From Watersipora subatra (lineage: Eukaryota > Bryozoa > Gymnolaemata > Cheilostomatida > Watersiporidae): DNA of 64,000 bases. Below are positions 37,982 to 49,730 of this stretch, piece by piece. Location of the stretch: contig NC_088712.1 of the NCBI RefSeq assembly GCF_963576615.1, positions 7,818,541-7,882,540 of the forward strand, read 5' to 3'. The translations under genes were made by a program, and so were the position numbers. Position 1 is the stretch's first letter. Every line of letters begins with the position of its first letter. The notes below the pieces were generated by a model that was given only the letters and a program-made list of their open reading frames with translations, searched no databases and was not told the origin of the DNA.

Positions 37982-40469
37982 TTAAAAAGCTAGTAAATTT
38001 ACTGTAGGTACATATTTGTAAATAGTAGTTTAATTAAGTAATATACTTTATCAACTCACGAGAAAGGTAAATCTTATACTTTTTGTTACATGTTCCCACA
38101 TATCACATGCTAGTGCTTAGGTATGTTAACATAAAAACAAAACAGAAACAACATTATTCTACATAGTATCAATAACAAGTAAAATGCTAATGAGTATTAT
38201 AGCAAATAACCAACAATAAGGTTAAACAAACCAATGCAACAACAATCTTGATGTAGGTATAGATAAAAAAATAAACCGATCTCTAGATATTAATTTAGAA
38301 ATTACCGAGACTCATAAATGACAGGGATTCAGTATTGCAAGTGTGCAGTGTTTTTGAACACTTTTAATAGGATCTTCAAGTCGATTTACAGCTTTTAATA
38401 TTTTTTTTACGTTTAGTATAATAATTTAGTTTGGAGATAGAGAAGGAGAGAGATGTAGGTTATCAAGTACAGAGGTACTTGTAAAACAGGTCAATAATCT
38501 TGTCTGTCTTTCTATTTAAAGAGCATTATTAACGCGTAAAGCATGCTTCATATAGCGTTTAACATTCTTGGTAGCTGCGATGCACACAAACAACTTCACA
38601 CCAATAATGTAATTAGGCTTCATCAAATGGTGTTTTTATGTTAGATGTTTTTAAAATCACAACAAGGCCATCTGGTATACATTTTTTATGCACATTTGAA
38701 TGCTGCAGATGATAAATAAGGACATAATTATACTTACAAAAAACCAAACAAATACCATAAAAAATCTTACTCAAAGTATTAATAGAATGTAGAAATACTT
38801 AAGAGCAAGGTAATAGATAATCATCGACAATGTCACTGTAACTCGCTGTGACTGAATAGAGCAAACTGCTTATCATACTGTAAATCATAGGGTAATTGGA
38901 TACTCAATAAATGCTTCTGTAACCAGGTTTAAAACTGAGTTATCATTGATCAATATGAATAAACAATTTTAAAAAAAACTTATCTTGACATCATATCGAC
39001 ACTTTATACTTATATTGATAAGAGTATTGAAAGTATAGTTTGCATATCAACCAAATTACACAGTTTCTATGCATCTAAATTGGGTCCCTCAGGTATTTGG
39101 TTGACCGATATGAATAGTTGTGAATCGCCACTCTCAAGGCATGCCAACACACAGAACCACTCTATTTAGGTCCTATTGAGTCAAGGTTATTAGCACTAAC
39201 GTCAACAAAAATTTGATTCATCCAACGTAGTTAAAACTGTCTAATATGAGCTCAGCTAAGGCAGCACCATATGTCCTTTTGATGAACTTCAAAATTCTGC
39301 TTTTTTTTTGTTCCACATGGTCTGTTTCACAATGTCACACTAAATAAAATTGGGTAATTTAATAATCAAAACTAAAAGTTAGTGATAACGCAAACTTGTA
39401 GTTGTTCACTAGTGAGCATCAAACTGAATGTGTAAAATCATTTTGTTTGATGAAGTAGATCACTTAAAACATTATTGACTGTGTATAGTGAGGTCAATCA
39501 AGGAGATAAAATGATTAGATAACAAAGTGTTAAAATAATATTACAATACAACGCAATATAACTGATAAACCTAAAAAAAAAGTAAAGGTAAAGTTAACTT
39601 TTGCAACAATGTTGTTTAATTGGTTAATCATAAAAAACTAGACAACCAACCTGTGCTAAAATCAAACCATTTCTGAAAATCAAATTTAATTAAAACTACA
39701 TTCGGTAATTTGTAAAGATATTGCAATGAATAGTTGTAAATGGTATAAATCATCAGTTGACATAATAATGTATCACCTATGAGGACTCATGAAATTAACC
39801 ACAAGGTAACAAAAATAAGAATATTACTTCAACTAATAACAACATGTAAGACACACAAAGACATAATATGAATGAAAGAACTTGAAAAAACGACCAACAT
39901 AAGATACAGAAAATACCTAAAAATTTGTCTTTTCATGTTGTAGTAGGTACAGCCAAAAGCAACAACATGCAAAGCTAACTACACATAAATAAATATAATT
40001 TTGATAAACCAAACTGGTAAAACAACAAATTAAAAAAATTTATTATCAAAACGCAGAAATAAACTGCTCTCGATAGCTAATAAATCAGATATGACGGATT
40101 TATGCAACCTACACTTGTATGCTGCCATATATTTTCACATAAAAATGAAAGGAATAGCAATTAATCTAATTGATAGATACATTTGCCATACCAAAATTTT
40201 GTCATTGTTCAGAATTGTTGCGACTATGGCTACAAATAAGGGTCGTAATAGTAAACTCTCCACCGAGCAAAGATTGTTGAGACATAAATAGAAAGCCTCC
40301 TTGAGGATGTCAAACAAAACCAATAAAACATAAAAATAAAATTGTTGGTTGCTGGAACATCTACCTAAAAATACTTTTGACTGGTAACATCAAATGCAAC
40401 ACCAACAATTTTATATTTTTTTATTCTTGATTGGTTAAGTGAGCTTCACCATGTGAGAGTTCTAAGCTG

Positions 40470-40545
40470 TCTGTGATTGGACAACATTCGTATATTAACT
40501 CGAGCACTGACTAGTATAATTCATATCACAGAAGAACTTTAAAAG
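40470..40545 (+). promoter_or_regulatory. Promoter and 5'UTR exon of copy 4
   Basis: GTGATTGGACAA at 40,473-40,484, TATATTAACT at 40,491-40,500, then a 5'UTR exon ending at 40,545 with a strong donor AAAAG/GTAAGT. The acceptor TAATTTCAG precedes 40,682. A second ATTGG box lies near 40,430. Box order and sequence match copy 3. Confidence 0.65.
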
Positions 40546-40708
40546 GTAAGTTTTATAAAACTATTGTGTTTAAATACACGTTAGCTAAAGTACGTCTTGA
40601 GAAAACCATTTTCTATTTCAGTCTTGCATGATTTGAAGAAATTTCATTATTTTGAAGATAATTTACTCTTTGTAATTTCAGCTGAGGTTGGCAGACAAAC
40701 TAACAGAA

Positions 40709-41796
40709 ATGAAGTGTGCTCCTTGTTTCATCGCTGTTATGATCGCAATGTTCTTTTCTGCAAGAGGTTGGTGGTAGTCAATATAAATTTGTATTACTTG
40801 AGGCTCTTATTTGTAACTAATATTCATCATTGTACCGTAATTAACACAATATATTTAATTCTATTTATTAAATATCATTCAGCAAAGTTCATTTTGATGG
40901 TTTCAAAATAGTATTATGATCATGAGATACCCTCATCCTATTACTCATTACACGTGTAGAGATACAAAAGCATGACAAGCTATAGTTATCACTTTTAACT
41001 GAATTATAGTTTTGCGTTTAGTCAAAAATTATATAATTTTTACCTAGCTTGATCTTGTTTCATCATGCGCTTGCTCATTAAATGTAGCATCTATCAAGTG
41101 TAATTTATCATTATATATTTATGCAAAGAGATGTAGACAAATATCATAAAGACATTACCTGAGCAATATTTGTAATATCATTTTAAAAGTAAAAATTTTT
41201 TCAGACAGTTGTTCATCTAGTGTGACAATAAGTTTTTTTGAGAACCATGACTTTCGGCTCGTTAAAAGAGACAAGCTCTTAGTACTTTGCCTATAAAATA
41301 ATGTATTTTTCTATTAGCTGCAGACATTTATTTTTTTAATTTGTGTTAAGCAATTATTGGCTATCGAAGTGGTTTGTAAATATTTTAGTAGCAAACAAGC
41401 TGAAAGCATAAATTTGGCAAACAAGGAGGTAAAGCACTGTCAATCAGACATATCTCAGTTTTGCTACTCATACTTTACTGTTTGATTTTAGTTGATTCCA
41501 ATGCGGCGGTAATTTCTTGTGAAACTTCATTTGATTGTGACGGGCGGGTCACATGTGGTGAGCGTAAAACAAGGAGTTGCATGGCCAACATGTGCGCCTG
41601 TAAAACTTGCGATGAGGTATGTCGTCTCGGAGTCATGTGCACAAGGTCACTTGGCGATCCAAGAAATAATCTCTGCAACTGCGATGGATGCCGTCACAAT
41701 GGTGACTGGAGGTCATGTCGAATGAATTGCATACAGAAAGGATGTTTCTTTGGGTTCATTAATGATAACGATGACTGCAGCTGCAGAATGTGTTAA
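40709..41796 (+). CDS. Secreted 18-cysteine protein, copy 4
   Basis: Plus-strand gene of 120 aa. The signal exon is 40,682-40,766, with its ATG at 40,709 (begins MKCAPCFIAVMIAMFFSAR), donor AAGAG/GTTGGT and phase 1. The intron is about 725 bp. The mature exon is 41,492-41,796, after acceptor GTTTGATTTTAG. The signal peptide plausibly ends near VDSNA. The mature domain has 18 cysteines in the family spacing and three CxCxxC motifs; conserved non-cysteine positions include R(N)NLC, GDxRSC and KGC. The third module (CxxxC, then C, then CxC) recalls CSalphabeta defensins. It is the cleanest copy: every splice site is canonical. Frames that start upstream of 41,492 run into intron and are not real. 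Confidence 0.9.
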
Positions 41797-41987
41797 TATG
41801 CACATGTTCCATTTGTGCTGGACTAAGATTGGTTATTTACCAATACAACCATTTACTGATTGTTAAGATACTTTAATTTCTGGTATTAAAATCGCCACAA
41901 AAATATGTCATAAATGAAACAAAAAAATTTCTCTTACTGTTTTTTACTGTACTGTTTTCTAGTAAAAATTGAAATATCCAGTTACAA

Positions 41988-41993
41988 AATAAA
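41988..41993 (+). terminator. Polyadenylation signal AATAAA, copy 4
   Basis: AATAAA about 190 bases past the stop, in the same context (AAAATAAAGAG) as the signal of copy 3. Confidence 0.65.
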
Positions 41994-43299
41994 GAGATAA
42001 AAATGATTGACTTTTGCAAACTCTAATTTCTGTATTCATTTCAAGATGATACCACAAATATTCACTTAGAGTCCAATACAATAACTTGGGAGCAGGTTAT
42101 CAAATAATAATTTTCAAAAACTTAGATTGCACAGATAATCTATTTTTTAACTGAAAAACATGCATACTTGATGTGCATAGTAAGTTGCAAACCAAATTCT
42201 TACCAAAAGACCAAATCATAAGCTATGTGTATAATTATAATTAGGCTATAACAAACTCATGGTAACTAAACTTCAGAGCAGGGGAAATCATTACTTGTTT
42301 CACTTATTCTATACGCACTGATACCTAGCAACACATGTGTCCAACATGACAAACAAACTTTATATTTCTATAAATCATAACCCAACTTTGTTTTTAAGTA
42401 ATCAGAGGTTGCATATTTATTAATGCAAAATTAGAGAAACCCTTATTCGTGGAATAGTCCTTCTTTCAATTTAAAGAGTTTCGTAATAAATGGAAAAGTC
42501 TGATGATTAGGTATAACAAAAATGCAGCAAAATTTATACAATGTTGAAACTTTAAAAACATTCTAGCTTCTTAGTTTTTGCTGAAAATAGCCACGACTAG
42601 TTGCAAAGATATAACTAATGGAAATACCGTAGATTTATGCATTCATAGTCATGCCTCAGTTTAATCTCCTTGCAATTTTTAGTGAAATTTTTGTCCTGAA
42701 AAAGTTTTTTTCCAAATACAGCATTAAAGTTAAAATTATTCAATACAATATTTTAAATTCACAAGAACAAATACTATGTAAAAAGAAATGATTGAAGAGA
42801 GCGCCTGCTAAAGAATACTTTGGTTTTTATATATGACTATGATTTATTTTAATAACTGTATGTTTAGAAAGGCTCAAACACACAATGAAAAATATAAACA
42901 GAGCAACATATCAAAAAATATTTTGAAGACCAAAAACAGTTGTAGCAGTCAAGCATCTCAAGCAGTCAAACATGGCCATTTTTTTGCATCTGATGTTAGA
43001 GAGTAGTAATGGAGCAAGTATAATTAGGTTTTGTGAATAAATATTGTTATTATGAAACTATTTTCATTCAGAGTAATTATATAGAATGAAGCCTTGCTAA
43101 AAAAGCTAAATAAGGCTCTAAACCGCAATCATGCAGAGTTAACATATGAGTGGTTCACCGTTGGTCTGCTGTTAATATCACATCTGTGAATCTGACATGA
43201 TAACCTTTAAAACTAGACATATACTTGTTTCATTTGGTTATTCTAAGCCAAAAATTAGGTCGCGTATTTTGTGAGAAAATGAAAATATTCTTCAAATAC

Positions 43300-46200
43300 T
43301 TTTTGCCCGGCTTTTCATGGTTTGGGAAAATCAAGACCATTTTGTCAACAGTTTCATTAGCTCTCCTTAAAAACTCCTTACATCATGAAATTAATTTTTG
43401 TAGAGGTTATAGTTTATACTAAAAATAACAATCATCTTTTCTGAATGTTTTCAAAGGATTTGCTGGAATGCCTAAATATCCACAGCTACAATGACAGCTA
43501 CATCTGCTTCTAATATAATTTAATTTAGATAGTCAGTGAAAGAAAAAATAGTTAACAGTTCATTGAATTTCGGTGCTAACAGTTAAGTAAAGATGTTGAT
43601 GGTGTATATCCTGTTGTGGAGCTAAGTTTATAATATGGTACAATTCACAGCTTTACATCACTAATCATCTTGGAATTGTTTATTAAGGATGAACTGGATG
43701 TTCTAAGGTGCCAACAAAAGTTATATATCATGCATGAAACATGTGGTTGCTAAGCAACAGTTACATGTAATCTATGGTTTCTTACCAAAAACCCTTCAAT
43801 CAAAACACCGGATTTTACAGCTTGTAGCCTCATAAGTAGCTTGGCTTAACAGAGCAACCATCCTCGCTCAATGATTCTGATTTTATCTGTCGACATGATG
43901 ATTGTTGTTTATATGTGTTTATGGTTGACAGAAAATTAGCAATTTCTGAAAAAATCATTTTTAGGTAAATAAATGTTTTGTATTAAATTTTAATTAATTC
44001 AAATGACACATTTTGATGTTATGATTTGATCATTAAACTGAAATACTCTCCATAAAAAGTTCATATTACCCCAGTGATTTACTGATGGTTGTTAACACTC
44101 TGGGGTCAGCTATCGAGTGTCATTGTTTACAGCAGCCAAGATAAGTTTTTAAGAATTTCATTGTGTCAAGTGGATAAAAGTTACTGATTTCGTCTCTTAA
44201 AAATATTAACCAAACAATCAAAACAGCTGCATTTGAGTAGAGCCTCAGCTTTCAGTTCAAAATTGTTGAAAATGAGCATATCTAAGTTAAAATTTAGATA
44301 AAAACAAAACTTTCTTTTAATTTTAACTTTTGATCTATACCGAGTCTATGTTCGCCTCAACAGACTATGGAAAAATGGTTGATGGATTCATTTTAAGTTC
44401 AGGATGTGAACTAGGTAAAAAATCTACATTGAAGATGAAGACATGCTATGTTTATTTAAAAATGATAAAAACAGTTATTGACTCTGTCAAAGTTTAGGTT
44501 GGCACAATGGCCATATTAATTTTATCAATACTGAGAAAGGCATTGGTTCAGAAAGGCATTTCAGTATTTTAGAAAGGCATTGGTTCTAACTACTAAAAAT
44601 TCAAAATCTTAACTGGTTTAATTTTTACAGTTACCAAGTAGGTCTGTAGTTGGCCAATCAAAAAGTTATTATTCAAAAAAGATTTGCTTTTATTCTTGTT
44701 TCAAACTTTGGTAAAACTTACTTTTGTGTTGAATCAGTCCTAAAATAAGAAACTTTTTTAAAAAATTAGAAGTTTTAGCCTAAATAAAGCATGCACATAA
44801 AATGATTATTCCAATATTTACGTAAACAGAAAATACCAATTCTTGGTACTGTAAAAAGAGTTGACTGTCTCTTCAACCCATCTGATCAAGTGTTGAGTCA
44901 ATCACTTTTCTATCCTGTCTAGAACTGCATGGGCTATTACCCAAGTTGCCTCTTGCACAAGCATGCGCACCGATCAAGTGGCTCCTACTGCAGTGTTTTT
45001 GTTTTTTTATAAATATGAAAATTTGTTGGCATTTAGGTAACCAAATAAAATAATCAAAACATCACTTTGGGAAATAAAACTTGATTTTTAGACATTATGT
45101 TTTCCTTGCTCATGAGTTGTGTTTATAACTGATTTACTATCTGCGTTAAATAGCTGTGTGTGTAAGTATTCATTGGCAGCAAACACAGTGTCAAACTCCA
45201 AAACAACTAAAAGTATGAAAGTACAGAATGCTTGACTGGTTTGAATTGATTTGTCTTCTATTTGTCAGTATTGATGTTTTATTTGCATATTGAATACAAT
45301 TTTTCATGGTAAAACTTGTAAAAATGTACATATTTCATCATTACTCAAACCTTTGCAATGTAATATTCAACAAAACGCCTTAGTTTGCTTTGAAAAGTAC
45401 ACAGTGATAACAGTTTAGTTTGAGAATAGTAATTGGTTTTTGTAGGATGTTGCTTATACTAAAAAATTCTGCTTACACCAAAGTTAGCAGGTGCCATTCT
45501 GAGTGGGCTAAAACTCTTAAAGCGTTTATACTGATATATTTGACAGACTACCTACCACTACTCCCCATCCAATATCAAACCACCAAAACATCAATAAACC
45601 TACAAAACCTCAGTAGTGGAATTTTACCAGTACAGTGTTTAATATACTTACATTCAAATATGAGAGGACAGTATATGACATGATGCCGCAAGTAGAGTCA
45701 AGCATTCTTTACCGTTTTGCAGCTTGTCACTGCATTTGCTGCCAACGAATACTTACACACACAGCTATCTAACGCAGAAAACCAACTTTGCTAGCTTTAA
45801 AATTAATACATCACGTTGAAACTAGTGGTTTGTGAACTTCTAGCTCTACTCACAATGCATAATAGTTGGTAGTCTTGTTTAGTTTCCCTGACAATATTTT
45901 AATTCCTAATTTGATCAAGATGGCTGCGGTGCAACTTTTAATAAAAAATCGGTATACATAAAATGCTTTCAGCTGCAGCAACATGTTTTACTTTCTGAGT
46001 TGTTTATGTTATGTCAGATATGCCTAAGTATTCTCTTTGGCAACTCGCCAAATTACTTCGCCAAAGTTTAGAAACAAAATTTAACAGTCTGAATTGTTTA
46101 ATGTTTATCTTTGCTTATATTATACTTAGAATGGGCACAAATAGCTAACTATTCACCAACAATAAATTCATTACACTGTCAACAAGCCACTTGGCTTTGT

Positions 46201-47170
46201 TTATCACATTCGCTTTGGAAACTGCAGTCTTATTATTGAAGTGAGCTGGGTCGTTGATGAAACTGTGAACAGCCATAGAGTATTTCCAGATTGCCAAATT
46301 GAAAAATACTTCCTTGCTGTGTATAATTATTATTTATCATGAGAAAGTAGTCAATTGTGTTTTGAACAGAGCGAAAACTTTGATTTAAATGAATTATATT
46401 TAAAAACCACACATCGGCTGATATTGTACAGGTACATTATGCCATTGAATTTATTTGGCATTAATTTGTGTAGTCAAAAGATACTCACTAACCCAACATG
46501 TTTCAGCACCTAAAAGCTGTTAGACATTGTCCAGTACAATAGAGTTATTTTAATTCATGGAGGCATGTTATAAATAAGACATTCAATATATACGAGAAGT
46601 TGAAGGCTTGTTACAAACATCAAACTTGTTTATATAGGTTTTGCTTTAGGGAAATTTTCTTATGGTGGGTGATAGGGTTGACCGAATTCTCAAAGTCCCA
46701 ACTTTTTTACTGAGCCAGACTGCTAAAGGAAACCGCACTTTGCGCTAACAGTTGATAAGTGTAACAAAAACACTAAACAATTAACTGCTAGATCCTAACT
46801 TTTGAAAAAAATGTATTGTTTATAGCATGACTGGTAACCAACTCGTTTACTACATAGGTCGAAATGGGTCAATGAGCACTTTGAACTGCTACGGAAACTA
46901 GAGTTATGACATTTTAATGAGTTTGGTCACTATAAAGGAGTATTAGAGATACTTGCACAATTAATATACATAAACGCATATAGTAAAACTTGTACAAGCC
47001 AGATAATATTTCTCATATCATGATTATGCTCAGCTAGTATGAAGAGAGAGTGTGCAGTTTATGTTCAGCTTCAGATTAGTATGAAGAGAGTGTGGGTGTT
47101 TTTGTTGTGATAAAAAGCAACCTAAGAGTACAGAATACTCTGAAGTAACTTGTTTAGGCCAGTTAAGTAA
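43300..47170. other. No gene recognised
   Basis: AT-rich DNA. The frame at 45,420-45,683 has no domain and no supporting splice sites. A small inverted repeat (CCCCAGTG...CACTCTGGGG) lies at about 44,069-44,105. Confidence 0.35.
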
Positions 47171-47171
47171 T

Positions 47172-47394
47172 CATAAGCGAGAAAGCTACCCCAAAATAAA
47201 CAATGGAATAAAAACCTCTTAAACATGAATATTTCGATGCCTGACAAAAATACCTCTATTAGCTTACTAATCTTACCATAGCAATAAATTCATGCAAATA
47301 GTGCTAATAATTACTGAAAACGATAGAGGTGCCATAGATAAACGACATGACAGATATTGATAAAAGCAATATTCGTAGTCAAGTTATGGTCTAG
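47172..47394. mobile_element. 223-bp dispersed element, second copy
   Basis: Same length as, and nearly identical to, 37,619-37,841. No clear target-site duplication here (left flank TTAAGTAAT, right flank TCTCTTTAA). The two copies are in the same orientation. Confidence 0.6.
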
Positions 47395-48072
47395 TCTCTT
47401 TAAATTTTACGGCTAAAATTTTCAGCAAAGCTTTGATTTTGTTAGAAGACAAAGTCATTAAGATTTCTGGTAAGAGACTAGAGCAACTCTGATTCACATC
47501 GCCATGCAGATATTTAGACATGCTTCCACAAACAGAATTGCTACGAGAAACCAGTTGAATTATGGCAAATAACTTTTATGATTTTGTACCGAAATGAGTT
47601 ATTAACTCGCTTTATTCCCAATGATTTATGCACCTAACATAAAATAAAGAATTTTGTTAAAATCTATTCTTAGTGAAACATTAGATTTTAAGGACAAACG
47701 GTATATCTTTATTGTATGATGTTCTTTTGGTTTTTGAATTAATACAGATCAACGAATTGTCAAGCTAAAATCTTCCCGTTTATTTTTGTAACTAACTAAT
47801 TTTCTTTTGAGGATACCGTAAGGCGCCACAATTTCTGCTCACAAAATCTGCTTTCTTGCTAAAATTTCCATTAGGAAACCTAATTTGGTATCTGTTGCAT
47901 TTGCAATGCCATTGACATTTTTGAAAGTTGCTATGAAATATACATCCTTCGTATCTACATAATTTATTTCTTAAAGCACTTTGTGTACAAAAACAACAAT
48001 CATGGAAGTAACATATATTATATGTGATATATTGTATATATTGTATTTTATAGATTTGTTAAAACTAGCCCT

Positions 48073-48153
48073 TCACTTACAATCACCGCATGTCCCTATT
48101 CCTCCACAATCGGAGGAAGTTTCACATTCATGTGGGAATTTATCGGTATAACA
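48073..48153 (-). pseudogene. Relic half-module of the 18-cysteine family
   Basis: On the minus strand, after a possible acceptor (ATATTTCCAG), the frame reads CYTDKFPHECETSSDCGG and continues to a TCGDC before a stop at 48,073. This matches the start of the family's first module (CETSxDC...TCG). A strong GTAAGT donor-like site follows at 48,080. The frame after this acceptor is not the family's phase 1, and I find no signal exon or later modules nearby. It is probably a decayed fragment. Confidence 0.6.
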
Positions 48154-48179
48154 CTGGAAATATTCTGGCACTATGCTCA

Positions 48180-49300
48180 TCAAGAATCAAAGCATAAATT
48201 AACATTTTTACCTGAGTTTAGTACCTTAGACATTGTATTTAATGGTGTTGTTGGGATTTTCCGCTGCTAAGTAGAAAATTAGTAAATAAGCTCATAAATT
48301 AATTAATAAGATTAATAATAAAATTAATAAATAAGACAATAAATTATAAACTAGTTGAAGAAGCTGAAATGTAATTAATCTTTAGCTATTCACGAGATTC
48401 TAGTAGAATAAGTTGAAAGAAACATATTTAATTTTGTTAGATTCTTCATATCAAGAGATTGTGGCAAGGCATTTCATTGTTATCTTATGCTAATGTATTG
48501 TTCTTCTCATGACAAGTTGACAACCCTGAATTAGATTGTGATTAATTCAGATTTCGCAGAAAGTTTTTACCTGTTATTTTTTTCAAACCAGTGAGATAAA
48601 TATCTGTTTGAGAATAGAAACTTGAGTAATGCAATTTTTGGAAAATTTCAACTCAACTTTAGCAGAGCTGAGCTACATAATCAGAACAGCAATCAACAAA
48701 GAACAAAATGCATTTCACATTTGTTTTCCAATTGGTTTTCCTCTAATCAAAACTATAATAAAAAGTTAAACAGTCATTATGTAAACCGTCACCATCCACC
48801 AAAATGCTTTTCTGCATTCGTTGAACATTTAAGCTGAAAATTCATACAAACTAGGTAAAAAACAAATTTACAATTTAAAAAGACTTATTTATACCTATTA
48901 GACCAATTTCTTTGATTAGTAAGTACTCTGCTAGTTAGTATATTCTAGTGTGTATATGTTTTGATTTGGGGTCTGAGCCTCATCTAATTCTCTAGTATAT
49001 TTAGCGGACAGTGGTTATGCACTCTTTGCTGGTGGTAGAAAAAATGACGAAAGAAAAAACTATGGCAAAAAGCCACATTCTTTATGCCAAAATTAGATTT
49101 AAAGTAAGAACTGACATAGTCAAGGTAATGAAACAATACCTAATTGCAATGAGGACAACTCTGGGCCAACCATACATATAATGTATAAAACAAAAACAAT
49201 TGTTCTTTAGCTAACAAGGCAAAACCTTCAGCCGCAAGGAAAAAACTCCTGCAAAACAGCAAAAAACTGAAATTGCATCGAGACAAATTTTATAATTAAT
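48180..49300. other. No gene recognised
   Basis: AT-rich DNA. The frame at 48,622-48,837 lacks an ATG and has no recognisable domain. Confidence 0.35.
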
Positions 49301-49311
49301 TTGTTTTTGAA

Positions 49312-49425
49312 CATTATCTTGAAGCCTGTTAAAGCAAACCAGTTGGCCTAGTTTTACTGTGAGCTCATTTTAAACTCACCAAGAATTTTTGCCAACTGGT
49401 TGATCTAACAGGTTTCAAGACAATG
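49312..49425. repeat. Imperfect hairpin, 36-bp stem
   Basis: The arms 49,312-49,347 and 49,391-49,425 pair with about four to five mismatches or bulges around a loop of about 43 bases. The size is in the range of animal small-RNA precursors, but nothing else supports that reading. Confidence 0.7.
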
Positions 49426-49680
49426 CTACGACAAAAATTTAGTGTAAAATTTGCACCGATGCGACTTCAATATTTGGCTCCATTGCTGGAGTTTTTTCCT
49501 CTCAGTAAATTAATTATTACTAATATATATATTAATAAGTGTTTAACAATTTTTGAATTGTTTGCCTGCTTATTAGTCTATTTGATGCTAAATTTTTACT
49601 TTTTGTATATAGAGTGTGTTGCGATTTAAGTAACAATTTTTATTTTGTTGTAAATGAAGCAGTAATTTGGTCATCTTTGT

Positions 49681-49730
49681 CTCATTCTGTGAGACAAAGA
49701 TCTTGTCTCACAGAATGAGACAAGATCTTT
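49681..49730. repeat. Perfect short hairpin
   Basis: 17-bp arms (GTCTCATTCTGTGAGAC and its reverse complement) around a 9-bp spacer. The spacer sequence AAAGATCTT is itself echoed downstream (AAGATCTTT). A second hairpin with arms of about 16 bp (CTTAACACACATAGTAAC / GTTACTGTGTGTTAAG) lies at about 49,804-49,854. Confidence 0.85.

Larger units (their letters stand above)
36310..38020. other. Centre of the inverted duplication; no gene seen
   Basis: Unpaired central segment. It holds the 223-bp repeat at 37,619-37,841 and the 48-bp tandem repeat at 37,886-37,981. The opposite-strand frames at 37,141-37,415 overlap each other and show no domain. Confidence 0.5.
38020..43290. repeat. Right arm of large diverged inverted duplication
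   Basis: Partner of 25,990-36,310; matching pairs are listed there. Gene copy 4 sits in this arm in the mirror position of copy 3. This arm lacks the TA satellite, hairpins and several repeats found in the left arm. Confidence 0.75.

Noticed and set aside
41461-41491. Hydrophobic start of the copy 4 frame as a signal peptide
   Set aside because: It is the translated polypyrimidine tract of the intron; the true signal peptide is the exon at 40,709-40,766. The same applies to the upstream part of the copy 3 frame (30,509-30,674).
44880-45000. Possible reverse-transcriptase N-terminus on the minus strand
   Set aside because: Only a few residues looked familiar; there is no motif order and no neighbouring pol sequence.
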